A stretch of DNA of 64,000 nt. Origin: Plasmopara viticola. Its lineage: Eukaryota; Oomycota; Peronosporomycetes; Peronosporales; Peronosporaceae. Position numbers and translations under genes: made by a program. The stretch lies in NCBI GenBank assembly GCA_001695595.3, contig MBPM02000034.1:124001-188000 (forward strand), read 5' to 3'. The notes beneath the pieces are model-generated. The model had not been told where the DNA came from and ran no database searches. It saw nothing but the letters and a program-made list of their open reading frames with translations. Below, piece by piece: positions 45,949 to 56,003 of the stretch (within the stretch, counting starts at the first letter, position 1; every line of letters begins with the position of its first letter).

Positions 45949-47923
45949 ATGGACTACGAGGCACGCGTCACTCGCAACGGAGTATCTGCTAATCATTTGC
46001 TTAACTTTTCCATGCCTGAGCGAGAGCAAGCCGTGTACAATCATCAAAAGAAGAAGAAATCCTCTACGCCACGCACACAGATGGAATATCTCCATGCCAA
46101 GTGCGTCTGCTTGGCGAAAGTGCTAATTGCCAGTCTTTTTCAAAGACAATTAACAGGTTTTGTGGTTGCTTGTAACAGCTACCGCTTCGTGATTGCCCCA
46201 CTCGACCCGAGTTCCGTTGTACCAACATGGGATCCTGAAGCTCTCACTGAATGTAAGCTGACATTTACAGCACCTCTCAACGTTGCGACTTTTTTTGTCC
46301 AAGGACTAAGTGCTAATATCTTTTACAAATTGTAGGGTCATCGGTGGAGCAGGTACTTCTGTGGTATGATGACACAAGTCCTCAGACTTGTCCAATTTGT
46401 ATGGACACTTTACGTGCTCCCAAAATCACCAAATGTGGTCACATTTTTTGGTGCGTATACTTCTCACAATTGACTGAATATTTAAGTTGTAATGGTTCTT
46501 GCATCCACATAGCTGGCCATGTATCCTGCGCTATCTGTCAATGACGGAGAAGTATTGGCGTCGGTGCCCAATGTGCTTTGAATCTGTTCAAAAAGGACAC
46601 TTGCGCAGTGTGCAGCTTAATCAGCTTCAAATTCCCCCGCATGTAGGCTCTGACGTAACATTTCAATTTCTAGAACGTCCAAAGTCGAGCATGTTTCCGC
46701 AGCTTCGTGTGCTTCCAATCACAGAGGGTGAAAGTGATTTATCTGTGTCTTCGCACATGACTTTGGAGGCTGCAGCCTTCGCTACGCGTAAGCGTTTCCG
46801 AAGGCTACCCAACGTGAATGACGCTGACGCAATATATTCGCGAATTTTGGAGGCAACGCCTGAGTATTTACAGAATATTTTGCACTCGGAATTGCGCGAC
46901 CTTCAGTCTATGGGTGCCGAGTTTCAAAGCAGTGGTGACATAGACAATCTTCCCTTTGTTGACGAGGCCATGCAAAATACTTCTGGACGTCTTTCTAAAA
47001 GTGACAGTTTAAGCCGTGGCACTTATGAGGACACGACAACTTCGGCTTTTGGCAAGAATACGAAACCACAAGAGAGCGAAAATGTTGACATGTACTCGTT
47101 CTATCAAATTGCAAATGGAACGTATGTAATTCTCCACCCGCTGAACATGAAGTGCCTTGTCAAAGAGTACGCTGATAAAGTGGATGCGCAAAAAAAGGAT
47201 TTGGAAGCTACAGGAACGATGGAGACTCCCTGTACGGGATCAGAACTATTGCCTGTTGATCGATACCATTTGGTACCGGAACAGATTCATGGCCGTGTAC
47301 TTGACATTGAGCATGTTATGATGAACGAAGAAGCACAAAAGCGCTACCGTTTCTTAAGCCACTTGCCGCGCTATTGCGATTTCTACATTTGCGAGCTGGA
47401 CTTATCGTCACAGCTTTCACCTTTAACGCTCAACGCGTTTCGAAACGACTTGAAGAAGCGCGCCAAACAGCGAAAGCATAAGTCTAAGCTGCTTTCTACG
47501 CCAACTCCTTCGTCTCCGATCTTCAAGACGAATGTAGAGGCATTTTCGCTCGAGCAGGCAAATACTCACTGGCCATCGCCCTTTGAGCAAGCGCTTATTG
47601 ATTCCCTGGAGGAATCACAGCTTAACGGTGCGTCTACTGGCGAGTTTGAGACGGAGAGTAATGCAGCAACATCGCTAGCGGACGACGAGCGGTCATTTGC
47701 ACGAGTTACGGAAAATTCTGGGTACTTTCCAGCGCTCGGAAGAGCTGAGCCCAGTTCCCACGTCGCTGATCCTATTGCATTCGGCTCGTCGCATGCTTGG
47801 GGACAGTCGTTGACAAGTAGCCCCCCAGCTGCTGCCTGGGCTGGAAAGGGTAGCAAAAAAAAGGGTTTGGGCAAAAAGGGCGTCTCTGTATTCTCCACTA
47901 CGCAGCGCCGCTCGTATCGCTGA
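45949..47923 (+). CDS. RNF10: RNF10-like RING-finger E3 ubiquitin ligase
   Basis: RNF10 proteins are C3HC4 RING ubiquitin ligases; in animals they act on stalled ribosome subunits. Exons are 45949-46100, 46179-46252, 46336-46450 and 46513-47923, with introns of 78, 83 and 62 bp and phases that agree, giving 583 aa. Splicing restores the family signature: YLHANYRFVIAPLDP (about 47-61), SVEQVLLWYDD, then the RING CPICMDTLRAPKITKCGHIF joined to CWPCILRYLSMTE and ending RRCPMC. A later conserved block starts YSFYQIANGTYVILHPLN. The C-terminus is Ala/Ser/Lys-rich, as in RNF10. An additional upstream exon with an Arg/Gly-rich stretch (SNGGSGRRGPRRDQ, ending at 45868 before GTACAA) can be spliced in frame to AAG AAA AAT ATG, so the real N-terminus is probably longer. 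Confidence 0.9.
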
Positions 47924-49344
47924 CAAATTTTTAAAGTCTAGAACGTATGTCCTTGATGAAGATTATTTAATAGATGTAGAAGTAGGGGTCTCCAATTTGA
48001 GTTACGAAAACGATGTTTGCTTACGATAAACAAAGAAAAAAATAGGCAGGAGAAATTAAAGCACGAGAGATATTTTGTTGAGTACTAAAGCCTACCATAA
48101 TTTGGACAAGATAAAACATCATGTAGCGGAGCTATCACGGTAATTTACACCACTGGCCTTCTAAATGCAGGAACTTGGGAACGAACTCAACAAGTTGAAT
48201 TAAGCGTCCTTCACCGATACTCAGGAGTCCAGCCTCGTATAAGTTTTGTGACGCGGGGTACTGGTGGTCGCACGACAGCTGATAAGGCTTATAACCATCA
48301 CTGTTTCGATCATAAGGCTGAAGATCCCCGTACTTGAGCGGCTGTGTATTTCGAGCGGCCGGCCGAGCCCAAAGCTCACAACGTAGAAAAGTGATATATT
48401 GCTGCAGCGCGAAGACATTGCGCTAACATCCTCGGCAGTCGACTCGACAGTGAAACTTATGGGTCACGAAATTTATCTACTCCGCAAGGGTCACAATAGA
48501 CCAAAGTCGGCCGAAGAAGCTGTAGCCTGCCCGCCGATTACCTCGAGAACAATATCAAGAGCGTATGCTCGGTCGCGCAAGAGCTAGAACTACTCATAAG
48601 TAGCCCACAAGCCCGAAGCTGGAGTTGCGTAAGTTCCCCCATCCTGTGCCTTTAAACCTCTTAGACAAGTAAACTTCCACGTGGAGTGCATTGTAAAATC
48701 GAGGGGCTATCGTGGGTACCGGGAGCTTCGATGCAATTATCCTGCTTGACAATACATGTGGGAGCCATTTAAAGGACCTTCAAAAAGGTTGTAGCGACCG
48801 GTATGTAAATAGATTGTCTGTATATGAGCCGCGACCTTTTGGCCATCCCTCTACCTCATCCGGTGGTCTGCACTTCCGACCCAGATCTATAATTTTACAG
48901 AAAGCAATGCGGGCTTGAAATTCGTCCGTCTCTTTGCCTACCAAGGCTGCGAAGAAACCTTAGGTTGACGACAACATACCCTTCGAAAAGCTATTTCCAG
49001 TACGACCCAAAGGTGGATTGCTCTTCAATGCAAAAAACCATACCCAATGCATTTGCAATGCAACTTTTTTCATTTAACAGTTGTGGAATGATGATTCTAT
49101 CTATCTTGAAATTTTTTGCGAGGGTTCAGGTAGTCATTCTTCCCATGTACGTACAAGCGGACTTAGCCAATCTTAGTGTAACGGGGTCGCATGACTATTT
49201 GCATTGAGGAGGCAGGCAGGAAGACGTCGTCCGCTATCTCGGCTCTAGAGACGCTTTTGTGCTACAGATTCCATTTCAAGAACTCATTGAATATCATTCT
49301 GCCTTAGTATGGAAACCGGTGTAAATACCAATAATTGTATTGTA
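47924..49344. other. Intergenic stretch, nothing recognised
   Basis: Short broken frames only. GC-richer patches at 48340-48600 and 48820-48900 show no recognisable protein family. Confidence 0.4.
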
Positions 49345-49695
49345 TTGTATTACGTTATCGCGTTGCCAAGTTATGCACGTGCTAGGCTCAGTCTGGCTAG
49401 TCCACGGCATAAAGTGGTGTCCGCATACGTCGGGTCTCGTTCGGCGGGCAGTGCAGCCAGCACCGAGGTCGTGAGGGTCTTCCAATATTTTGTTTAGCTC
49501 TGACTTGGTAAGAGCCCAGGTGGCGCCCTGGTGCTGGAGACCGTCGTGTCGAGGGTGAGACTCGTTAGAGACCTGCAGATGCCCGAGAGCACCTGCCCGA
49601 AGCGCGCGAGCATTTAGCCCCCGCGCTTGGAAGGAGGGCGTCACCATAACCTTTTCCGAGGAAAATACCAATAAGATCGAATTTATCCTGGTATC
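49345..49695 (-). repeat. Dispersed repeat, copy 2 (with coding-like extension)
   Basis: 49345-49483 is an inverted copy of 11647-11786 (about 96% identical). On the minus strand, 49695-49484 continues upstream in open frame (VTPSFQARGLNARALRAG, then GHLQVSNESHPRHDGLQH), is GC-rich and has no counterpart at the other locus. The whole may be the end of a larger transposable element. It lies only about 160 bp upstream of the start of the astacin-like gene and could affect its promoter. Confidence 0.55.
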
Positions 49696-49857
49696 CTGGT
49701 AGTATTTTTTTGTTTGAATTGCTAAAGATCCTGGAGTGCCCGAAAGGTCGCAAAAAGATTCGGATACTAAGCATTGATGTGCGTCAGAAGATTTTGCTTC
49801 ACTTTCCAATCTGCCGGTTCTGACACGCATCCATCGTTGAATATTCTGTCAGCTCCA

Positions 49858-52623
49858 ATGGTGAACGGTCGGCTACTACCCGTCGCGCTCGGCTGGCTTG
49901 GACTCGTAAATTATGGCGTTCTGCCTACTGTTCGGGCGGCATTTTACGTGTGTCCTGAGGGCTGCTCCGCTATGGTGCTTCCCCGAGACATGGAGATGAT
50001 CGATGATTGTTTGTGTGGTGATGAAGTCGATGTCACAGCGGAAGAAACAATAGCAGATGCTAAAGATACCGGAAAGTTTGTTTGCGAGGGACGGTACAAA
50101 TATCGACGCGACAGTGCAAGTCCTCCTAGGTCCGTCAATGACTGCGACTGTTACCACCCGTACGAAAAGGATCCTAAGACTCAAGAGTGCATCTTAACCA
50201 GCTGCCCCCGTGCTGGTGATTATGAAGAGAAGCCGGGTGTGCATCAGGTGAGGTCACTCGATGACTGCGCGTGCACTGCGCCCCTTGTCAAAGTAGACAC
50301 GTCGGGACAATGTGTACGTGGGGATAGTAAGACTGCTGCGCATGTCCGTAGCAAATACAATTGTCCACCCAATTCGACACCAACGCCTGAAATTGAACCC
50401 CAGTCTTTTGCTGATTGTCACTGCAGCTGGGGCTTCGTGCGCAACAGCCATCAGGAGTGTGAGCGGGAGTTTGCGGCGTACGTCTGTCCTGTAAATTCGG
50501 TAAAACGATCCGGTATGCCGATCGGGGAACGTCCTCGAGGATTTTTTGACTGTGACTGTCTTTCATCAGAGGAGTACAAACGGGATGAAGTAGCACACGC
50601 TTGCTGGCCAACATCGCAGATCAAAGCACGCAAGGCCAAAAGAAAGCACAATAACGATCATGAAGTGAACGAGTTTGCCAAGTTTGAAGCCGCAAACATG
50701 GCAGACACACCGTATCAGTGTCCACCATTTTCTCGACCAGCGGCCACCGTTCCACATTCAGTGGAGCAGTGTCAATGTATCCCTGGGTATGGGTGGAAGG
50801 TGCCTGAGATGACTTGCGTGCGTATGTCTTCCTATAAGTGTCCCGAGCACTCTTACAAGCGCTTCGAGCTTCAAGGTTCCGAAATCGAGAGAAATTTTGA
50901 TGACTGTGCGTGTGCACGTGGGTACTATCTTGATTCCAGTGCACAGCGTTGTGTACCATGGATACTAGCAAATTCCAACGCGTGTCCACCGTTTGCTGTT
51001 CTTACGCAATGGCCATTGCAGAGTAATGCGAATTGCAGGTGCCTGTACGGACTTAATATAACAAAGTACGAATCGGAGGATGAAACACGGCGCAAAGCTA
51101 AAGAAATTGCCAGCGGCGACTCTGTTCCAACCATAAGAACTAGCAAACAGGAGTGCAATACGAAATCATTGGGTAGTTCCGGTCCGGACTTCTCGCAGTG
51201 TCCTCAGAACTCAATTGCTACTACTTGGCCTGTGATGTCCGCCAATGACTGCACATGTTTGTTTGACTTTGAAAAGACTCTGCTGAGTGAAGAAGACGTT
51301 TCCCGTGGTGCAGGAGACGGATTTCGCTGTATGGCAACACCCTTGAAAACGATCTTTGCTGAAGAAGCAGCTGCGGCGTGTCGAGCTCCTGGTGTTCTTC
51401 ACCCTCTTAGTGGAAAATGTCGATTACCCGTTGAAGAAATCGTTGCAAAGAGAGCGTCCGACTTGGAGCCAGAAGGTGTTTTGTTTAAAGGAATAGAGTA
51501 CCATTTCGAACTTGTGGACGACAATATCATGGTGATCCAGGGCGATGTTGCCATTGGTGAACGCTTTGTTTGGCAAGAAATCGATCCTGACGATCCAGAG
51601 GAAGTCACAACACGCGTTGAACACATTTTCCACGGATATTACAATTCAGAAAGGGACCATCGGTGGCACCATGAACTCATGTGTTTTCAAGTGGAGAAAA
51701 GCGCGCGCACGTTCTTGCGCATCTTGAAATCCGCTACTGAGCATATCACTCATGCGACAGGCTTCAAGTTCCACCAATGCGCAGGCGACAATTGCCGCAC
51801 AGATACGAGCTGCAGAAATCACGATTTTGTAGTCGTACAAAATGTCGAAGCTTCTTGCTATTCGTTTGTGGGGCGGATTGGCGGCCCGCAGCGACTTGGC
51901 ATTTCCGCGGATTGTGGACTTGGAAACATCGTCCACGTGCTGCTTCATGCAGTGGGACTGCGCCACGCAGTTGACAGAATTGACCGCGATGAGCATGTAC
52001 GTATCGCGTGGGAGTGTATTCCCGAGGCGAAGCGAAGCTACTTTGTGGTCGAAGAATCGAGCACGACAGCCACTTCCACTCGACAGACAGCCTCTGTCAT
52101 CCAGCCCCCTCCCTACGATCTCTTCAGTATAATGCACCACCCGGTCGATGCTTTTGTGCACTCGGACTCAGACGAGAGCAAGCCACAGTGGTGTCCTAGT
52201 GTCGTTCCACTCGTAGCGAATAGAGACAAACGACTTGAATTGATGAAGGACATGGGCCAACGCGAGCGTATGACCACGACTGATATAAATTCCGTTTGGG
52301 CTCTGTACCCAGGACTAAAGGAAAAGCACCATCGCCATCAAAAGGCAGGCGAGAGCAGTGAAGCGACAGTTGAAGAAGTCCATGACAGTTTTTTGCATAC
52401 AAAGTCAGACGTAATCGAGACCGAGGCAAGTGCAGAGTATGCGAAACAACCCCATGGCTTTGGTCAACGCCTTGTAAGTTTCTTAGGTGCAGTTGTGACA
52501 CTTGCTGGCTTTGGGGCGTTGTTAACTCTCATCGCAAGAGAATTACGGCGTCGCGCACTGCTGAGCTCTGGTGATGATTATTTCTACGAGGCACCGCTCA
52601 TCGACAGCAAGAACAATATCTGA
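49858..52623 (+). CDS. Cysteine-rich type I membrane protein with a degenerate astacin-like domain
   Basis: Single exon, 921 aa from ATG 49858. This start gives a signal peptide (GRLLPVALGWLGLVNYGV) followed at once by the ectodomain; an in-frame ATG at 49777 would bury it. The ectodomain has about nine modules of the form CP-x(2)-S ... DC-x-C, each about 40-70 residues. An astacin-like (M12A) domain follows at about 550-810, with histidines H693, H697 and H703 (HVLLHAVGLRHAVDRIDRDE) and a Met-turn SIMHHP (M759). The catalytic Glu expected right after the first His is Val694, so the site is probably zinc-binding but inactive. A His/Glu-rich linker, one membrane helix (872-893) and a 28-residue cytoplasmic tail end the protein. 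Likely a cell-surface binding or adhesion protein; the role is inference. Confidence 0.85.
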   Translation: MVNGRLLPVALGWLGLVNYGVLPTVRAAFYVCPEGCSAMVLPRDMEMIDDCLCGDEVDVTAEETIADAKDTGKFVCEGRYKYRRDSASPPRSVNDCDCYHPYEKDPKTQECILTSCPRAGDYEEKPGVHQVRSLDDCACTAPLVKVDTSGQCVRGDSKTAAHVRSKYNCPPNSTPTPEIEPQSFADCHCSWGFVRNSHQECEREFAAYVCPVNSVKRSGMPIGERPRGFFDCDCLSSEEYKRDEVAHACWPTSQIKARKAKRKHNNDHEVNEFAKFEAANMADTPYQCPPFSRPAATVPHSVEQCQCIPGYGWKVPEMTCVRMSSYKCPEHSYKRFELQGSEIERNFDDCACARGYYLDSSAQRCVPWILANSNACPPFAVLTQWPLQSNANCRCLYGLNITKYESEDETRRKAKEIASGDSVPTIRTSKQECNTKSLGSSGPDFSQCPQNSIATTWPVMSANDCTCLFDFEKTLLSEEDVSRGAGDGFRCMATPLKTIFAEEAAAACRAPGVLHPLSGKCRLPVEEIVAKRASDLEPEGVLFKGIEYHFELVDDNIMVIQGDVAIGERFVWQEIDPDDPEEVTTRVEHIFHGYYNSERDHRWHHELMCFQVEKSARTFLRILKSATEHITHATGFKFHQCAGDNCRTDTSCRNHDFVVVQNVEASCYSFVGRIGGPQRLGISADCGLGNIVHVLLHAVGLRHAVDRIDRDEHVRIAWECIPEAKRSYFVVEESSTTATSTRQTASVIQPPPYDLFSIMHHPVDAFVHSDSDESKPQWCPSVVPLVANRDKRLELMKDMGQRERMTTTDINSVWALYPGLKEKHHRHQKAGESSEATVEEVHDSFLHTKSDVIETEASAEYAKQPHGFGQRLVSFLGAVVTLAGFGALLTLIARELRRRALLSSGDDYFYEAPLIDSKNNI

Positions 52624-52780
52624 CGTGCGAACGCCGCAAAACCTTCTTAAATGTATATCTTCATAGTACAAATAACGTTCATTCGAAAGCATTAAACATC
52701 ATGTCCATCGCCTTCGAATTAAAGGTACAATCGAGCAGTCCCAATGTGCATTGGCACGCTGCGATTGACTTGTCTTTTGT

Positions 52781-53666
52781 CTATTCCACTGTTTTCTCCT
52801 TACTCTGGGCTACTGTATTAGCCTGCTTTGATTCGCCAGGCAACTTTCCTCCTCCTCCTGCTAAAATGTCAGCCAGCCGCGCGTTAACGTACACGTCGCC
52901 CTTGTCAACAAGGTATTTTGCCAGTGGGATCTGCAGCAATAACATGCGACAAATTGTCAAATGAAACCCACAACCAAAAGCCACAGCTATTTAAACGTAC
53001 GTGCTCTCGAAGAATAGTTCCGTTCTGGTCGTGCAACAATTCAATAACAAGATGTGAGTTGATCTGAAGTTCATTGGCCGCCTGCCTAGCAAGAGCAACG
53101 GCCTCATCCCACTTGCCCTGCTTTTTAGCATTAAGTACACGGAATGTGTACATCTTGTAAGTCACGGGCACGCGCTTGACGGCCATGATCTGCACGATCT
53201 CATCTACAATCTCTTGATTCTCCTCATTGGCATAGTACTCAGCCAAGCGGACAAAGCTCTGGTTCTTGACGTAGTGCCGAATGTTCTCAGCTTGCCGTAG
53301 GAACTCGAGGGCCGTTTCAGCCGCGTCCAGCTTAATACAGGCCGAAATAAAGCTGCTGGCTGCCAACGTAGAAGGGTAAGCCATCTTGGCATCGCACAGC
53401 AGCAACGTCTTGTGCACCTCTAACAGCTCGTCTTTTCCCTTCATCTCACGCACAATGTGGTTCACCTTGAGCGGTGTGAAGTATAGCGGAGCGGTGGGGA
53501 TCGACAGCCGCGCTCCTATTGTTGTCAGCGCTTTCGTGATATCAGCTACACTTCCCTCTACTTTGGGATATTCCCAATTGCCACTAAAGGCGCGTACTGC
53601 TTGCTTACGGGCGGCCAAGGCAGCCCCCGAAGATGCACGCAGCACCAGCGCGCGTGTAGCCAGCAT
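52781..53666 (-). CDS. Mitochondrial helical-repeat (PPR/TPR-like) protein
   Basis: Exons 53666-53001 and 52930-52781 join in phase 0 across a 70-bp intron (GTACGT donor, GCTGCAG acceptor), giving 271 aa. The first 30 residues (MLATRALVLRASSGAALAAR) are Arg/Ala/Ser-rich without acids, a good mitochondrial presequence. The rest consists of helical hairpins such as YTFRVLNAKKQGKWDEAVAL that resemble PPR or TPR repeats. No catalytic motif is seen. It is divergently transcribed from a similar protein starting near 53768, about 100 bp away, and the two share style and perhaps ancestry. A role in mitochondrial RNA or ribosome function is a guess. Confidence 0.75.
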
Positions 53667-53767
53667 TTTTATTCGGTCACTTTGTCGCGCATGAACCGAT
53701 ATTCTACCGGTTTGCTCGGTTTTTGATGGCTGTGCTTGTCTTACGACCAAAAAAGGAATTTAGTCAG
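53667..53767. promoter_or_regulatory. Shared bidirectional promoter region
   Basis: Only about 100 bp (or 59 bp if the upstream ATG at 53726 is used) separates the two divergent helical-repeat genes, so both promoters must lie here or overlap the coding starts. It contains an ACCGGTTTGC stretch and a partly palindromic ACCGATATTCTACCGGT. Confidence 0.5.
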
Positions 53768-54624
53768 ATGGTAGGAAGGATGCAGGCGTTCCGCACTGTT
53801 GTGTCGATTGGCCAGCGCCAGGGCTCGCGAAATATGACCATGCACACGCAGCACGCGCATCTCTCGTCATCGGCTGTACAGTCACTATCGGCGGAGGATT
53901 GGATGGAAAATATTCGATCGTCGGCGAAGAAGGATGTCCTGATCAAACGAACCAAGCTGGCATCTTTTCTCAAAGCGGTGACGACTAGCGAGCAGCTGGA
54001 GGCATCCAAAGAAATCATGAAAATTTACGAGCAGAAACGTGTGGATCCAGATGCGAACGCTGCCGGTCTATTTGTAAAAAAAGCGTTGGAGCTCAACGCA
54101 CCCGAAGTGGCTTTTGACGTACTGGAAGCAAACTACCGTATCGGTCTTTTTCTAGAGCCATCGACTCTGAATAAACTACTTTACAAATTTTTATATAATG
54201 GAGAGTTCGAAAAGGTTTTCACGCTGCACGAAATTGGCCGCACCAAGTACAACGTCAAGAGCACGGAACGCACTTACGACATTCTTGTTCGAGCGGCTGT
54301 TGAGCAGGGTGACTATGAGAAAGCCGTTTCTTTTCTCAAGATGGCAGCGTACGTCTCTAATTAAATGTAGATTGATGCACAATATTGACAGCCGCGTGTA
54401 TGGTATAGTGAGTCGCAGAAGCTGCAACGCGTGACGTGCAATAACTTGTTGTTTAAGTTAAAAGAGAACGATATGCAGGACAAGGTAAGCTCTTATTTAC
54501 TACATTTTCCTGTCTATTCTAATGCGTGGACTTTAAATATTTGCTACAGATTGAAAACGTAGCAGCACTCATGAAGACCGCGGGCGTTGAACCGAACGAA
54601 ACGACTAGGAAGATTTTGCAGTAA
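53768..54624 (+). CDS. Mitochondrial helical-repeat (PPR-like) protein, three exons
   Basis: The start at 53768 (MVGRMQAFRTVVSIGQRQGS) gives a basic presequence; an in-frame ATG at 53726 is possible. Exon 1 runs to about 54352, exon 2 is 54392-54484 (starting PRVWYSESQKLQR) and exon 3 is 54550-54624 (IENVAALMKTAGVEPNE, to a TAA). Intron 2 (GTAAGC to CTACAG, 65 bp) is clear. Exon 1 to exon 2 is not: the best donor (GTACGT, 54349) puts exon 2 out of frame, while the in-frame option needs a weak GTCTCT donor at 54353 and a 39-bp intron. The body contains hairpins such as YDILVRAAVEQGDYEKAVSF that look like PPR repeats. Partner and role are unknown. Confidence 0.65.
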
Positions 54625-54870
54625 CTGATTAATTTGTTTTACCGTAGAGCTAAATTGGCTGTCACGCATGATGCCTCAGTGGCTTGGGTGTAAACAATAG
54701 GGTACCTAAGCATAACAAAAATCATATGACATGTATAGGTCGCTGTAAAGCACGCATCGTAACGTTCGCTTGCATACTACCAAGATCGGTCGATTGCGGG
54801 TTATATTATTGCTATTAGCTATGACGCGTCTATAACAAAAATCCCGTTTCCATGAAGAGGAAAACCCGCA

Positions 54871-55734
54871 TTACTTGGTTTGGTTCTTAACGCCAAGGAT
54901 ACGGGCGCGAATTTCGTCTTGGTTGCCCAGATAAAAGGCATTGAGAGGCGCAATGGCATCCTTGTGAGGAATGGGTTTGAGGTTTTCGTCCAAATGATAG
55001 ACGAGCGGAGCGCCAGTAGGGATATTAAGACCCGTGATCTCGTTCTCCGAAATATTGTCCAAGTGCTTTACGAGCGCGCGTAAACTGTTGCCGTGGGCGG
55101 CGATCACCACATTTTTGCCCGACTTGATGCTAGGCACAATGGTGCGGTCCCATTCTGGCAGAACGCGAGCAGCCGTGAGCTCCAGAGATTCTGCCAGCGG
55201 AAGATCCTTCTTGGAAACGTCCTTGTACCTAACGTCGTTGCCTGGGTAGTATTTGCTGGTCGTGTCAAGATCAGGGGGCGGAATATTATAACTGCGGCGC
55301 CACTCTAAAACCTTTTCAGCACCGTGTTTTTCAACGGTAGCTTGCTTGTCGAGACCAGTAAGAGCGCCGTAGTGGCGTTCATTGAGCCGCCAGGTCTTGA
55401 GCACAGGGATCCACATCTGGTCAGTCTGCTCCAGCACGTGCCACAGCGTGCGAATAGCGCGCTTGAGGTACGACGTGTAAGCGACATCAAAGGTGTATCC
55501 CTCCTTTTTAAGCAACTGGCCCGCAGCGGCCGCCTCCTCGTTGCCCTTGGCCGAGAGCTGCACGTCGTACCAGCCCGTAAAAAGATTTTGCTTGTTCCAC
55601 TCACTTTCGCCGTGGCGAATCAACACCAGCGTGTGCGTGTGCTTCATGCACTTCTGCTGCTGGTGGAATTTGCCCAACGAGCGTTTGGCTACGGGCGTGG
55701 ACGAGGCGAGCGCGCGATGCAGAGCGAGGACCAT
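54871..55734 (-). CDS. PGAM: 2,3-bisphosphoglycerate-dependent phosphoglycerate mutase, mitochondrial candidate
   Basis: This glycolytic enzyme interconverts 3- and 2-phosphoglycerate through a phosphohistidine. The 287-aa single-exon protein has the catalytic RHGESEWN (His41), the NERHYGAL block with Glu119 and the second active-site His214 (AHGNSLRAL). The order and length fit the dimeric bacterial/animal dPGM family. About 32 residues precede the usual start ([20 protein letters not shown]), rich in Ala, Ser, Lys and Arg and without acids, so a mitochondrial presequence is likely. This agrees with the known mitochondrial second half of glycolysis in stramenopiles. An in-frame Met at 30 could give a cytosolic form. 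Confidence 0.93.
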   Translation of the reverse strand: MVLALHRALASSTPVAKRSLGKFHQQQKCMKHTHTLVLIRHGESEWNKQNLFTGWYDVQLSAKGNEEAAAAGQLLKKEGYTFDVAYTSYLKRAIRTLWHVLEQTDQMWIPVLKTWRLNERHYGALTGLDKQATVEKHGAEKVLEWRRSYNIPPPDLDTTSKYYPGNDVRYKDVSKKDLPLAESLELTAARVLPEWDRTIVPSIKSGKNVVIAAHGNSLRALVKHLDNISENEITGLNIPTGAPLVYHLDENLKPIPHKDAIAPLNAFYLGNQDEIRARILGVKNQTK

Positions 55735-55739
55735 CGTCA

Positions 55740-56003
55740 GTAGAACACGTTGCTAATTAATCTCTGCTTGATGAGGAGATGTCGTCACTGACGTGGGCTA
55801 CCGGTATTGGGTATTTCACTTATCGAGCACATTACTGTACTTGGGCATTAGGTACTGATTGATGTCAAGAGTATTTATATTGAGTATTTCGTCGTTTATC
55901 CATTTAAACGCATAGAAATTGCACTTAATGCTACAAGTTAAAGTCTCATAGCATGCAAAAAGCAACACGGGAGCGCTAAAAGGCGACAATTGCTGCTAAT
56001 TGA
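55740..56003. other. Intergenic stretch between PGAM and UBC7
   Basis: About 265 bp upstream of PGAM and downstream of the E2 gene on the same strand. It presumably contains the PGAM promoter; no specific element could be named with confidence. Confidence 0.3.
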
